Of a DNA stretch of 63,553 nt, positions 7,321 to 14,065 are shown one piece after another; the first letter of the stretch is position 1; each line of letters starts with the position of its first letter. Both the position numbers and the translations under genes were made by a program. Where the stretch lies: positions 1 to 63,553 of the forward strand of contig NZ_MEEX01000027.1 of assembly GCF_001724605.1 (NCBI RefSeq), given 5' to 3'. Origin of the DNA: Phenylobacterium sp. SCN 70-31. GTDB lineage: Bacteria > Pseudomonadota > Alphaproteobacteria > Caulobacterales > Caulobacteraceae. The notes below the pieces were generated by a model. The model had not been told where the DNA came from. It did not search any database and saw nothing but the letters and a program-made list of their open reading frames with translations.

Positions 7321-8018
7321 CGACGCCCCGCAGGCCCAAGCCCGGCGATCTGGTCATCGATCCTCTGCCGCCCGCGCGGACCCATCCGGTCAGCGAACGC
7401 CTGCGGCAGATCTACGCCGAAGCCGCGCGGCTGTTCGTGGAGAAGGGCTACGACGCCACCTCGATGAGCGACATCGCCCAGGCGGTGAACATCACCAAGG
7501 CCGGCCTCTATCACTTCGTGAAGAGCAAGGAGGACCTGCTCATGACGATCGTGACCCACGGCATGGACCAGCTCTTCGACGACGTGGTGGAGCCGGCCCG
7601 CGCCGTCGCGGATCCGGCCGAGCGCCTGAGCCTCATCGTCCGAAACCATGTGATGAACATCGGCCGCGTGCGGGGACGGTCCGGTAATCCCCTCACCATC
7701 ATCGCGGACGATGTTTCCGGCCTCGGCGGGGAACGCAAGCGCCAGATCGATCGCCGCAAGCGCGAATATTTCGACCTCGTGCGCGACACGCTGGGCGCAC
7801 TTCAGGCCCGCGGCGACATCGACGGCGCGCTCGACATCACCGTCTGCGCGCACAACCTGATCGGCGTGATCCTCTGGACGGCGCGGTGGCGCCGTCCGGA
7901 AGGCCGCGCTTCCCGCGACGATGTCGCCGAGCAAATCCTGGCCTTCGTTTCGCGCGGCGTCCTGGCGCGCCGCCCGCCCGACACATCAACGCTTGCGAAC
8001 CTGCCGACCGATCGGTAA
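7317..8018 (+). CDS. TetR-family transcriptional regulator (tetR1)
   Basis: A 233-residue TetR/AcrR regulator. The DNA-binding domain spans about residues 25-80, with the helix-turn-helix in GYDATSMSDIAQAVNITK followed by AGLYHFVKSKEDLL. This stretch is identical to that of the regulator at 13037-13786. The C-terminal ligand domain contains RKREYFDLVRDTLGAL and ends LPTDR. The start is TTG 7317, overlapping a possible leader ORF. Strikingly, the last five codons plus the TAA stop are themselves the 18-bp operator at 8001. It most likely represses the neighbouring sulfatase, SDR and FGE genes until a pathway metabolite binds; role inferred from position and motif. Confidence 0.9.
   Translation: MTTPRRPKPGDLVIDPLPPARTHPVSERLRQIYAEAARLFVEKGYDATSMSDIAQAVNITKAGLYHFVKSKEDLLMTIVTHGMDQLFDDVVEPARAVADPAERLSLIVRNHVMNIGRVRGRSGNPLTIIADDVSGLGGERKRQIDRRKREYFDLVRDTLGALQARGDIDGALDITVCAHNLIGVILWTARWRRPEGRASRDDVAEQILAFVSRGVLARRPPDTSTLANLPTDR
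8001..8018. promoter_or_regulatory. TetR-type operator, copy 3, embedded in the tetR1 3' end
   Basis: CTGCCGACCGATCGGTAA; its reverse complement differs from the best copy (35248) at only two positions. It encodes the last residues LPTDR and the stop of tetR1, and it lies 62-79 bp before the FGE start, consistent with control of the FGE-sulfatase-methyltransferase operon. Confidence 0.65.
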
Positions 8019-8079
8019 GTGGTCTCCATTCCTGCGATCGTGCGGCACAGCCCGAGGCGGGACCCAGGGAGGTCGACCT

Positions 8080-9051
8080 ATGCGTATCGGTCCCGTTGGA
8101 GCCTCCGTCGGCGTCGCCGCGCTGGTCGCGGCCCTCGCAGGGGGCGCCTGGACGGCGCTTTCGGCCACGCCCTCCGACGCCCGCGCGTCGCGGGCCGAAC
8201 CCCTGACGCCCCGCGACGCGGTGATGGTCACGATCCCCGGCGGGGCGGTGACCGTCGGAGACGACGCCGGGCCGCCCGACGAACGCCCGGCCCTCACCCG
8301 CCGCTTCCAGCCGTTCCTGCTCGACCGCACGCCGGTCACGGTGGGCCAGTTCGCGGTGTTCGTCCGCGAAACCGGCCACGTCACCGAGGCCGAGAAGCTC
8401 GGCGAGGGCGGCGTACTGGACCGCACGGCCGGCGCCTGGGCCTCCGTACCGGGAGCCGACTGGCGTCATCCTCAGGGGGCGGACCGACCGGCCGCGCCGG
8501 CGGACCATCCCGTCACCCAGGTGTCCTGGGCCGACGCCGACGCGTTCTGCCGGGCCTATGGCGCGCGGCTGCCCACCGAGTTCGAATGGGAGCGCGCCGC
8601 CCGGCTGGGCCAGACACCGGACGGCCACGTCTTCCGGGCGGGCGATCCCCTGGCGCTCGACGGCCGGTACCTCGCCAACACATGGCAGGGCTTCTTCCCG
8701 ATCGAGGACCGGGGCGAGGACGGGTTCCGGACCACCTCGCCCGTGGGCGCCTTCGGCGAGACGCCAGCAGGCCTCACCGACATGGCCGGCAACGTCTGGG
8801 AATGGACCGCGTCATGGCGGCGACCCTATGCGACGCTCGACGCGCCGTTCCGCCCGGGCGTCGGCGCGGAACGCGTGCAACGCGGCGGCTCCTTCCTGTG
8901 CGATCCCTCGTTCTGCGAAGGCTTCCGGGCCACGGCCCGCAACCATTCCACCCCGGAGACGGCGCTCATGCACGTCGGCTTCCGATGCGCCGCCGATACC
9001 GGCCGCGCATCGCCCCTGATTGGCCGCATCCGCCCCCTCCCGCAGGCCTGA
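8080..9051 (+). CDS. formylglycine-generating enzyme with N-terminal export signal
   Basis: A 323-residue FGE/SUMF1-type enzyme (PF03781) that converts the Cys of sulfatase CxPSR motifs to formylglycine. The core runs from about residue 50. It shows DRTPVTVGQF, the HPVTQVSWADADAFCRAYGARLPTE block (about 143-167), NVWEWTASW (about 238-246) and the RGGSFLC...SFC pair. Cys274 and Cys279 match the spacing of the two copper-binding catalytic cysteines of true FGEs, and GFRCA closes the domain. ATG 8080 follows AGGGAGG at good distance. Residues 1-38 look like a signal peptide or membrane anchor, unusual because most bacterial FGEs are cytosolic. First gene of an apparent operon with the sulfatase 19 bp downstream. 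Confidence 0.92.
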   Translation: MRIGPVGASVGVAALVAALAGGAWTALSATPSDARASRAEPLTPRDAVMVTIPGGAVTVGDDAGPPDERPALTRRFQPFLLDRTPVTVGQFAVFVRETGHVTEAEKLGEGGVLDRTAGAWASVPGADWRHPQGADRPAAPADHPVTQVSWADADAFCRAYGARLPTEFEWERAARLGQTPDGHVFRAGDPLALDGRYLANTWQGFFPIEDRGEDGFRTTSPVGAFGETPAGLTDMAGNVWEWTASWRRPYATLDAPFRPGVGAERVQRGGSFLCDPSFCEGFRATARNHSTPETALMHVGFRCAADTGRASPLIGRIRPLPQA

Positions 9052-9070
9052 GCCCCAGGATCCCAACGCC

Positions 9071-10567
9071 ATGAAGCATCCTCTTCGCCTCGCCCTCGCC
9101 CTCGCCTGCAGCGCGACCCTGGGCCTCACCAGCTGCATGAGCGGTCCCGGCGCGCCCGCCGCCGGCGCGGAGACGGTCGCACGCGCGCCCGCGCGAGCGC
9201 CGAACGTGATCATCATCATGGCCGACGACCTGGGTTACGCCGATATCGGCGCCTATGGCATCAAGCGCATCCCGACCCCAAACATCGACCGGATCGGGAT
9301 GGAGGGCGTGCGCTTCACGGACGGCTACGCCAGCGCGCCCGTCTGTTCGCCGTCGCGCGCCGGAACCCAGACCGGCCGCTACCAGCAGCGCTTCGGCTTC
9401 GAATTCAACAACGGCCCCGCCCGCCGCGACCACGAGGAATCGCTGGGCATAGACGTGAACGAGATCACCCTGGGTCAGGCGCTGAAGGGCCAGGGCTACG
9501 CCACCGGCCTGGTGGGCAAGTGGCACCTGGGCTCCCGCGACCCCTTCTATCCGACCAACCGTGGCTACGACGAGTTCGTGGGCCTGCTGAGCGGCGCCAC
9601 CAGCTACATCGACACCACGCGGGAGGACGTCGTGCACTGGGTGCGGCCTGGGCGCGAGGGCAACGACGGGCCTTCAGGTCGCCGGAACCGGTTCACCGAG
9701 ATCTACGAAGGACCGGACCGCAAGCTCGTCGACAACTATCAGGAGTACCTGACCGAGTACCTCGGTCGCCGCGGCTCGGAGTTCGTCACGCGCCATGCGC
9801 CGGCCGCCAACCCCTACTTCCTCTATCTCGCCTTCACGGCGCCGCACGATCCTATGACGGTGACCCGCAAGTACTACGACCGCTTCCCGCACATAAAGAC
9901 GGAGCACCACCGCATCTATGCGGCCATGGTTTCGGCGCTGGACGACGCGGTGGGCCAGGTACTGGACGCCGTCGACCGCTCGGGCGAGGCCGACAACACG
10001 ATCGTCTACTTCCTGTCCGACAACGGTTGCGCCGCCTATTACGACGGCATGTGCGCCTGCGAGCCCCTGCGCGGCGGCAAGCTGACTCACTATGAAGGCG
10101 GCGTGCGGGTGCCCTACCTCGTGCGCTGGCCGGCGAAGCTGAAGGCCGGGACGATCTATCGCCAGCCGGTCTCGACCCTCGACATCTTCCCCACCGTCCT
10201 GGCGGCGGCGGGCGGCAAGCTCGCGACCGACCGCGTCTACGACGGCGTGGACCTCCTCCCCTACCTGAGCGGCGCCAAGGCGGGCCTCCCGCACGACACG
10301 CTGATGTGGCGCCGCAGCCCGCTGGTCTCGATCCGCCAGGGCGACTGGAAGCTGTGGAAGGACCTGAACGGCAAGTACACCCTGCTCTTCAACCTGAAGG
10401 ACGACCTGAACGAGACCACCAACCTCGCGGACCGGCATCCCGAAAAGGTGCGGGAACTGGAGGCCGCGCTCGACAAATGGTCGAAGGACCTTCAGGACCC
10501 CAGGTGGCCGTCGCGGCCGCATACGACCTACAACGTCTGCGGCACGCCGTTCACGGTCCCGATCTGA
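9071..10567 (+). CDS. lipoprotein sulfatase (formylglycine type)
   Basis: A 498-residue sulfatase. It begins with a lipoprotein signal, MKHPLRLALALACSATLGLTSC, with lipobox LTSC and Cys22 as the lipidated residue, so it is probably anchored to a membrane facing the periplasm or outside. ADDLGYAD lies at about 51-58, the CSPSR motif has its target at Cys92, and GKWHLGSRD and LSDNGCAAYYDG follow. The chain ends with the usual sulfatase C-terminal subdomain. ATG 9071 is 19 bp after the FGE stop, an arrangement that supports maturation by that enzyme. It is a paralogue of the sulfatase at 3896. The substrate is unknown. Confidence 0.93.
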   Translation: MKHPLRLALALACSATLGLTSCMSGPGAPAAGAETVARAPARAPNVIIIMADDLGYADIGAYGIKRIPTPNIDRIGMEGVRFTDGYASAPVCSPSRAGTQTGRYQQRFGFEFNNGPARRDHEESLGIDVNEITLGQALKGQGYATGLVGKWHLGSRDPFYPTNRGYDEFVGLLSGATSYIDTTREDVVHWVRPGREGNDGPSGRRNRFTEIYEGPDRKLVDNYQEYLTEYLGRRGSEFVTRHAPAANPYFLYLAFTAPHDPMTVTRKYYDRFPHIKTEHHRIYAAMVSALDDAVGQVLDAVDRSGEADNTIVYFLSDNGCAAYYDGMCACEPLRGGKLTHYEGGVRVPYLVRWPAKLKAGTIYRQPVSTLDIFPTVLAAAGGKLATDRVYDGVDLLPYLSGAKAGLPHDTLMWRRSPLVSIRQGDWKLWKDLNGKYTLLFNLKDDLNETTNLADRHPEKVRELEAALDKWSKDLQDPRWPSRPHTTYNVCGTPFTVPI

Positions 10568-10586
10568 CGGGCGAGGGCGGAGGCGG

Positions 10587-12074
10587 ATGGATCAGCAGTC
10601 GAGCTACACGACCGACGTCGCCTATCCGTCCGCGTTCGGGGCCTTCCAGGCTCCGATCCACCTGGCGCAGGCGGCCTGGGGAGCAGGTCGCGGCGGGCCG
10701 GCGCTGGATCGTCCCTTCGCCTACGCCGACCTGGGCTGCGGCGCCGGCCTGACCCTCTGCGTCCTCGCCGACTGCTATCCCGACTCGGAATTCCACGGCG
10801 TCGACCTCAACCCCGCGCACGTGGCCCAGGCCCGCGCGCTCGCCAAGGCGGCCGGACTGTCGAACGTGGTGGTCCACGAGGCCAGTTTCGCGGATCTGCC
10901 CAAGCTGAAGACGCCGACGCTGTCGTTCGCCGGCCTCAGCGGCGTGTATTCCTGGCTTCCGTCCGGGCTGCGGCGCGCCTGCCTGGACTTCCTCGGCGAA
11001 CGGCTGGCGCCCGACGGCGCGGTGTTCCTCCACTATGCGGCCCTGCCTGGAAACGCCCAGGTGGACGCGCTCTATTCGCTGATCCGCGAGGTCGCGCGCG
11101 AGGCGCCCGGCGACAGCGTCGAACGCTTCCGCCATGCCTGCGGGGTCGTCGGCCGGCTGCGCGCCGCAGGGGCCCGCTTCTTCCGCATCAATCCGCAGGC
11201 CGACGCCTGGTTCGGCCAGCTCGACGGACACGATCCGCGCGGGATGGCGCATGAAGTGCTGAACGCCCAGTCTGTGAGCCTCTCCGCCCGCGACGCCGAG
11301 GACGAGGCGCGCGCCAGCGGCCTGGCGTTCGTGGCCAACGCCCAGCTCGAGCTCAACGACCTGGCGCTGACGGCTCCCGACGCCCTGCGCGCCGATTTGG
11401 AAGGCGTCTCCCGCACCGCGCGCGAGATGCTGATGGACGCCGTGCGCAACACCCACAGCCGGATGGACGTCCTCATGCGTGGCGACGCGCCGGTCGCCAG
11501 TGGCGCACCGGCCCTCTGGGTGGACCGGCTGACCCGCGGTCCCCTGGACGAGGAGCGCAGGACGCTCTCGGCGCGGACCGGCCTGGACCTCTCGGCGCCG
11601 GCGTTCTCGGCCATCCTGGCCCGCGTCGACGGCCGCGCCGCGCCTCTCGCCGACCTCGCCGCGACACCCGAGGACGCCCGGGCGGTCCAGCGGCTCGCGG
11701 CCCTGAAGCTCGTAAACCTCCTGCGCCGTCCCTACGCCGCCGCTGCGCCGGCCGGCCGGCCGCGCCTCGTGTCGCGCCTCAACGAACTCGTCCTGCAGGA
11801 CCGGATCGAGTCGAGCGGCCCGACGCCCTTCGCCTCCCCTGTGGCGGGCACCCAGCTCCTGCTCCCGCCGCAGGACCGCCTGGCGCTTCTCCATCTGGTC
11901 GGCGGCGACTTCGCGGCGGCCTGGAAGCGGCTGGCGGCGGCCGGCCAGACGGCGAAGATGGACGGGCGGACGATCGACGGCCCGCAGGCGCTGGCGGACG
12001 CCGCCGCCCGGCGGGGCGAGGCCCTGGGCGCCCAGATGATCCCCACCCTCGCGCGGCTGGGGATCGTGGCCTGA
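10587..12074 (+). CDS. class I SAM-dependent methyltransferase with C-terminal regulatory domain
   Basis: A 495-residue protein. The N-terminal Rossmann methyltransferase domain has ADLGCGAGLTLCVLA (SAM motif I, about 47-61), FHGVDLNPAHVAQAR (motif II) and a post-motif region ending near residue 150. The remainder, containing SLSARDAEDEARASGLAFVANAQ, matches the methyltransferase regulatory-domain layout (PF10119-like). Start ATG 10587 lies 19 bp after the sulfatase stop, so it probably shares the FGE-sulfatase transcript. No methyl acceptor can be deduced. Its stop abuts the stop of the convergent hydrolase (12075). Confidence 0.85.
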   Translation: MDQQSSYTTDVAYPSAFGAFQAPIHLAQAAWGAGRGGPALDRPFAYADLGCGAGLTLCVLADCYPDSEFHGVDLNPAHVAQARALAKAAGLSNVVVHEASFADLPKLKTPTLSFAGLSGVYSWLPSGLRRACLDFLGERLAPDGAVFLHYAALPGNAQVDALYSLIREVAREAPGDSVERFRHACGVVGRLRAAGARFFRINPQADAWFGQLDGHDPRGMAHEVLNAQSVSLSARDAEDEARASGLAFVANAQLELNDLALTAPDALRADLEGVSRTAREMLMDAVRNTHSRMDVLMRGDAPVASGAPALWVDRLTRGPLDEERRTLSARTGLDLSAPAFSAILARVDGRAAPLADLAATPEDARAVQRLAALKLVNLLRRPYAAAAPAGRPRLVSRLNELVLQDRIESSGPTPFASPVAGTQLLLPPQDRLALLHLVGGDFAAAWKRLAAAGQTAKMDGRTIDGPQALADAAARRGEALGAQMIPTLARLGIVA

Positions 12075-13040
12075 TCAGCGCGGCCGGACGGCCTCGAAGA
12101 AACGGGCCTGGGCGTCGGCGTAGTCCGAACGCATCTGGTGTCCTGCAAATGCGATGAGCATGGCGTTCAGGATCTCGCGGCCGCTCGCCCCGGCCGGCAG
12201 CATCCGACCCAGGTCCGCCATCTCGGTCCGCCCCAGAACCGGTCGCGCGGGCAGGGCCGCCCGCCGGCCCGCCGCATCGATCAGCCCGGCGGCGCGCAGG
12301 GCGTCCAGCGTCCGGCCCGCGGCTTCCGCGTCTCGGCCGTCCAGTCCCGTCAGGTCGTCCACGGTCAGCGCCCGCGGCCTGGCCAGGTGCGCCTCGGTCC
12401 GCGTTCCCACCTCGTCCACGCGCCGTATGGCGGCGCCGACGCGCGTCGCATCGACAAGGCCATCGGCCTCGGCGGTGACCGCGAAGATCGGGGGGAAGTC
12501 CGCCCCGGCGTAGGCCACGGCGAGCGCCGGCACGGGGCCCATGTAGTTGGCGACGCCCGCCACCGGCAGACCGACGCGCCGGGCCGATGTCGCGAAGACC
12601 GTGGCGAAGCCCCCGCCATTGGACATGCCCATCGCATAGACGGGCGTCGTCGCGCCGAGGGCGCCGCGATCGACGAGCGCCTTGTGCAGGGCCAGCATGT
12701 GATCGACATCAGCGTTCGTCCCGGCGCCGACGGCCTCGAGATTCCATCGCGCGGGATCGCGCGACTCCGAGCGGGTGGCGACGACCGCGTAGCCCCGCTC
12801 CAGCAGGGGGCCCAGCGCACAGCGCGTCTCGGGCCTCCGGGCGAAGGCCTCCGAGCCGCCCGTGCCGTGGAACAGATACACCACCGCCCGCGGCGAGGGC
12901 GGCAGGCGCAGCAGCGTCGGGCGCCCCGCGACCGTCTCCTGGACATAGGCGATGTCGGGCGGCGCACAGGCCGCCGTCGCCGCTCCGGCCCACGCGAGCC
13001 AGATCGAACAGGCGGCGGCAGCGGCGAGCCGGCGCATCAT
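12075..13040 (-). CDS. secreted alpha/beta hydrolase (PHB-depolymerase-like esterase)
   Basis: A 321-residue protein with a signal peptide (MMRRLAAAAACSIWLAWAGAATA). The alpha/beta fold shows YLFHGTGGSE (oxyanion HG, about 55-64), the nucleophile elbow GMSNG with Ser140, and the segment AVTAEADGLVD as a likely acid-residue region. A C-terminal helical extension ends FAGHQMRSDY, whose His is the probable catalytic base. The layout resembles feruloyl-esterase/PHB-depolymerase-type enzymes. Its ATG overlaps the stop of the upstream tetR2 as ATGA, so the two are translationally coupled and the regulator and hydrolase are made together. Substrate unknown. Confidence 0.8.
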   Translation of the reverse strand: MMRRLAAAAACSIWLAWAGAATAACAPPDIAYVQETVAGRPTLLRLPPSPRAVVYLFHGTGGSEAFARRPETRCALGPLLERGYAVVATRSESRDPARWNLEAVGAGTNADVDHMLALHKALVDRGALGATTPVYAMGMSNGGGFATVFATSARRVGLPVAGVANYMGPVPALAVAYAGADFPPIFAVTAEADGLVDATRVGAAIRRVDEVGTRTEAHLARPRALTVDDLTGLDGRDAEAAGRTLDALRAAGLIDAAGRRAALPARPVLGRTEMADLGRMLPAGASGREILNAMLIAFAGHQMRSDYADAQARFFEAVRPR

Positions 13041-13786
13041 GGCCGCCCCCCACTTTCCCCGCGGACCAGGACGCCGCCCAGGGCCATCCGAGTGATCTGC
13101 TCGATGATCTCCTCGACCGACAGCCGTCCCTTCGGCTTACGCCAGCGGGCCACCCACAGGATCATGCCGATGATGTTGTGGGTGGCGATGGTGAGGTCCA
13201 GGTCGTCGGCCACGTCGCCGCGCTCGCGCAGTTCCTGAAGCGCCCCGCGGACCAGATCGAAGTACTCGCGCTTCCGCGCGTCGATGATCTTCTGGAACTT
13301 GGGGCTGAGGCCCGCGGGGTCGTCGGCGACGATCGTCACCGGATTGCCCTGCTTGCTGCTCACCCGCGTGATGTTGAGGAGGTGGGCGCGGATGATCAGC
13401 CGCAGCCGCGCCAGGGGGTCGGGCTCCTCGCGGGCCGGGTGGACCACTTCATCGAACAGCTCGTCCATGCCGAAGGTCTTGATGATGAAGAGCAGGTCCT
13501 CCTTGCTCTTCACGAAGTGATAGAGGCCTGCCTTGGTGATGTTCACCGCCTGGGCGATGTCGCTCATCGAGGTGGCGTCGTAGCCCTTGGCGACAAACAG
13601 CCGCGCGGCCTGAAGGTAGATGTCCATCTGACGGGCGCTGGCCACCCGCGGCCTGTCGGGCCGGAGAACTTCGTAGTCGGAATCGGCCGTCGACGCCGTT
13701 CGAACCGGCTTCGCGCGTGAAGGCTCCTTCGCGGTCTTGACGGCGGGTCGTGTCCGGCGTGCGGCCGGGGCGGGTGTCTTCGGCAA
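13037..13786 (-). CDS. TetR-family transcriptional regulator (tetR2)
   Basis: A 249-residue TetR/AcrR protein with a basic, Pro/Ala-rich tail of about 45 residues before the DNA-binding domain (about 52-105). The helix-turn-helix region GYDATSMSDIAQAVNITK and the next 14 residues are identical to tetR1. The ligand domain is clearly homologous (RKREYFDLVRGALQEL, THNIIGMILWVARWRKP). The start is TTG 13786 with AGGGGG six bases upstream. Divergent from the TonB receptor with two operators in the intergenic region; its stop overlaps the downstream hydrolase start (ATGA). A second sensor of the same operator family is the simplest reading. Confidence 0.9.
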   Translation of the reverse strand: MPKTPAPAARRTRPAVKTAKEPSRAKPVRTASTADSDYEVLRPDRPRVASARQMDIYLQAARLFVAKGYDATSMSDIAQAVNITKAGLYHFVKSKEDLLFIIKTFGMDELFDEVVHPAREEPDPLARLRLIIRAHLLNITRVSSKQGNPVTIVADDPAGLSPKFQKIIDARKREYFDLVRGALQELRERGDVADDLDLTIATHNIIGMILWVARWRKPKGRLSVEEIIEQITRMALGGVLVRGESGGRP

Positions 13787-13944
13787 CGGTGGCCCCCTGT
13801 GGCCGCGCCGAAGTGCGGCGCGGCGTTCTTTCGACGGTTAGCATCATAGTTTCGCATGCGTCACGTTCGCCGGGAAACCCGGTTCGACGCCCGCGATGCG
13901 TGCACGGCTTGCAGCACATCTCCAAGCGCCTGTACAGGTTTTGC

Positions 13945-13962
13945 CTACCGATCGGTTGGTAG
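13945..13962. promoter_or_regulatory. TetR-type operator, copy 4 (CTACCGATCGGTTGGTAG)
   Basis: Near-perfect palindrome CTACC...GGTAG around ATCGGT, in the 279-bp region between tetR2 and the TonB receptor, 159 bp before tetR2 and 104 bp before the receptor ATG. Confidence 0.65.
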
Positions 13963-14009
13963 GCCTTTATCCGAAGGCAAAGCTGGGGTATGGCTGGCGA
14001 AGGCCGAAC

Positions 14010-14027
14010 CTACCGGCCGGTCAGTCT
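14010..14027. promoter_or_regulatory. TetR-type operator, copy 5 (CTACCGGCCGGTCAGTCT)
   Basis: Left half and centre match the motif; the right half reads CAGT instead of CGGT. It lies 39-56 bp before the TonB receptor start, the spacing seen at most other copies. Confidence 0.55.
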
Positions 14028-14065
14028 ACCACTTCTGCAACGAGAAAAGTCCAAGGGGAAGCGTC

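Noticed and set aside
13856..14065. N-terminal extension of the TonB receptor frame
   Set aside because: It would place two operators and the promoter inside the coding region; the ATG at 14066 has a ribosome site and is followed by a proper signal peptide.
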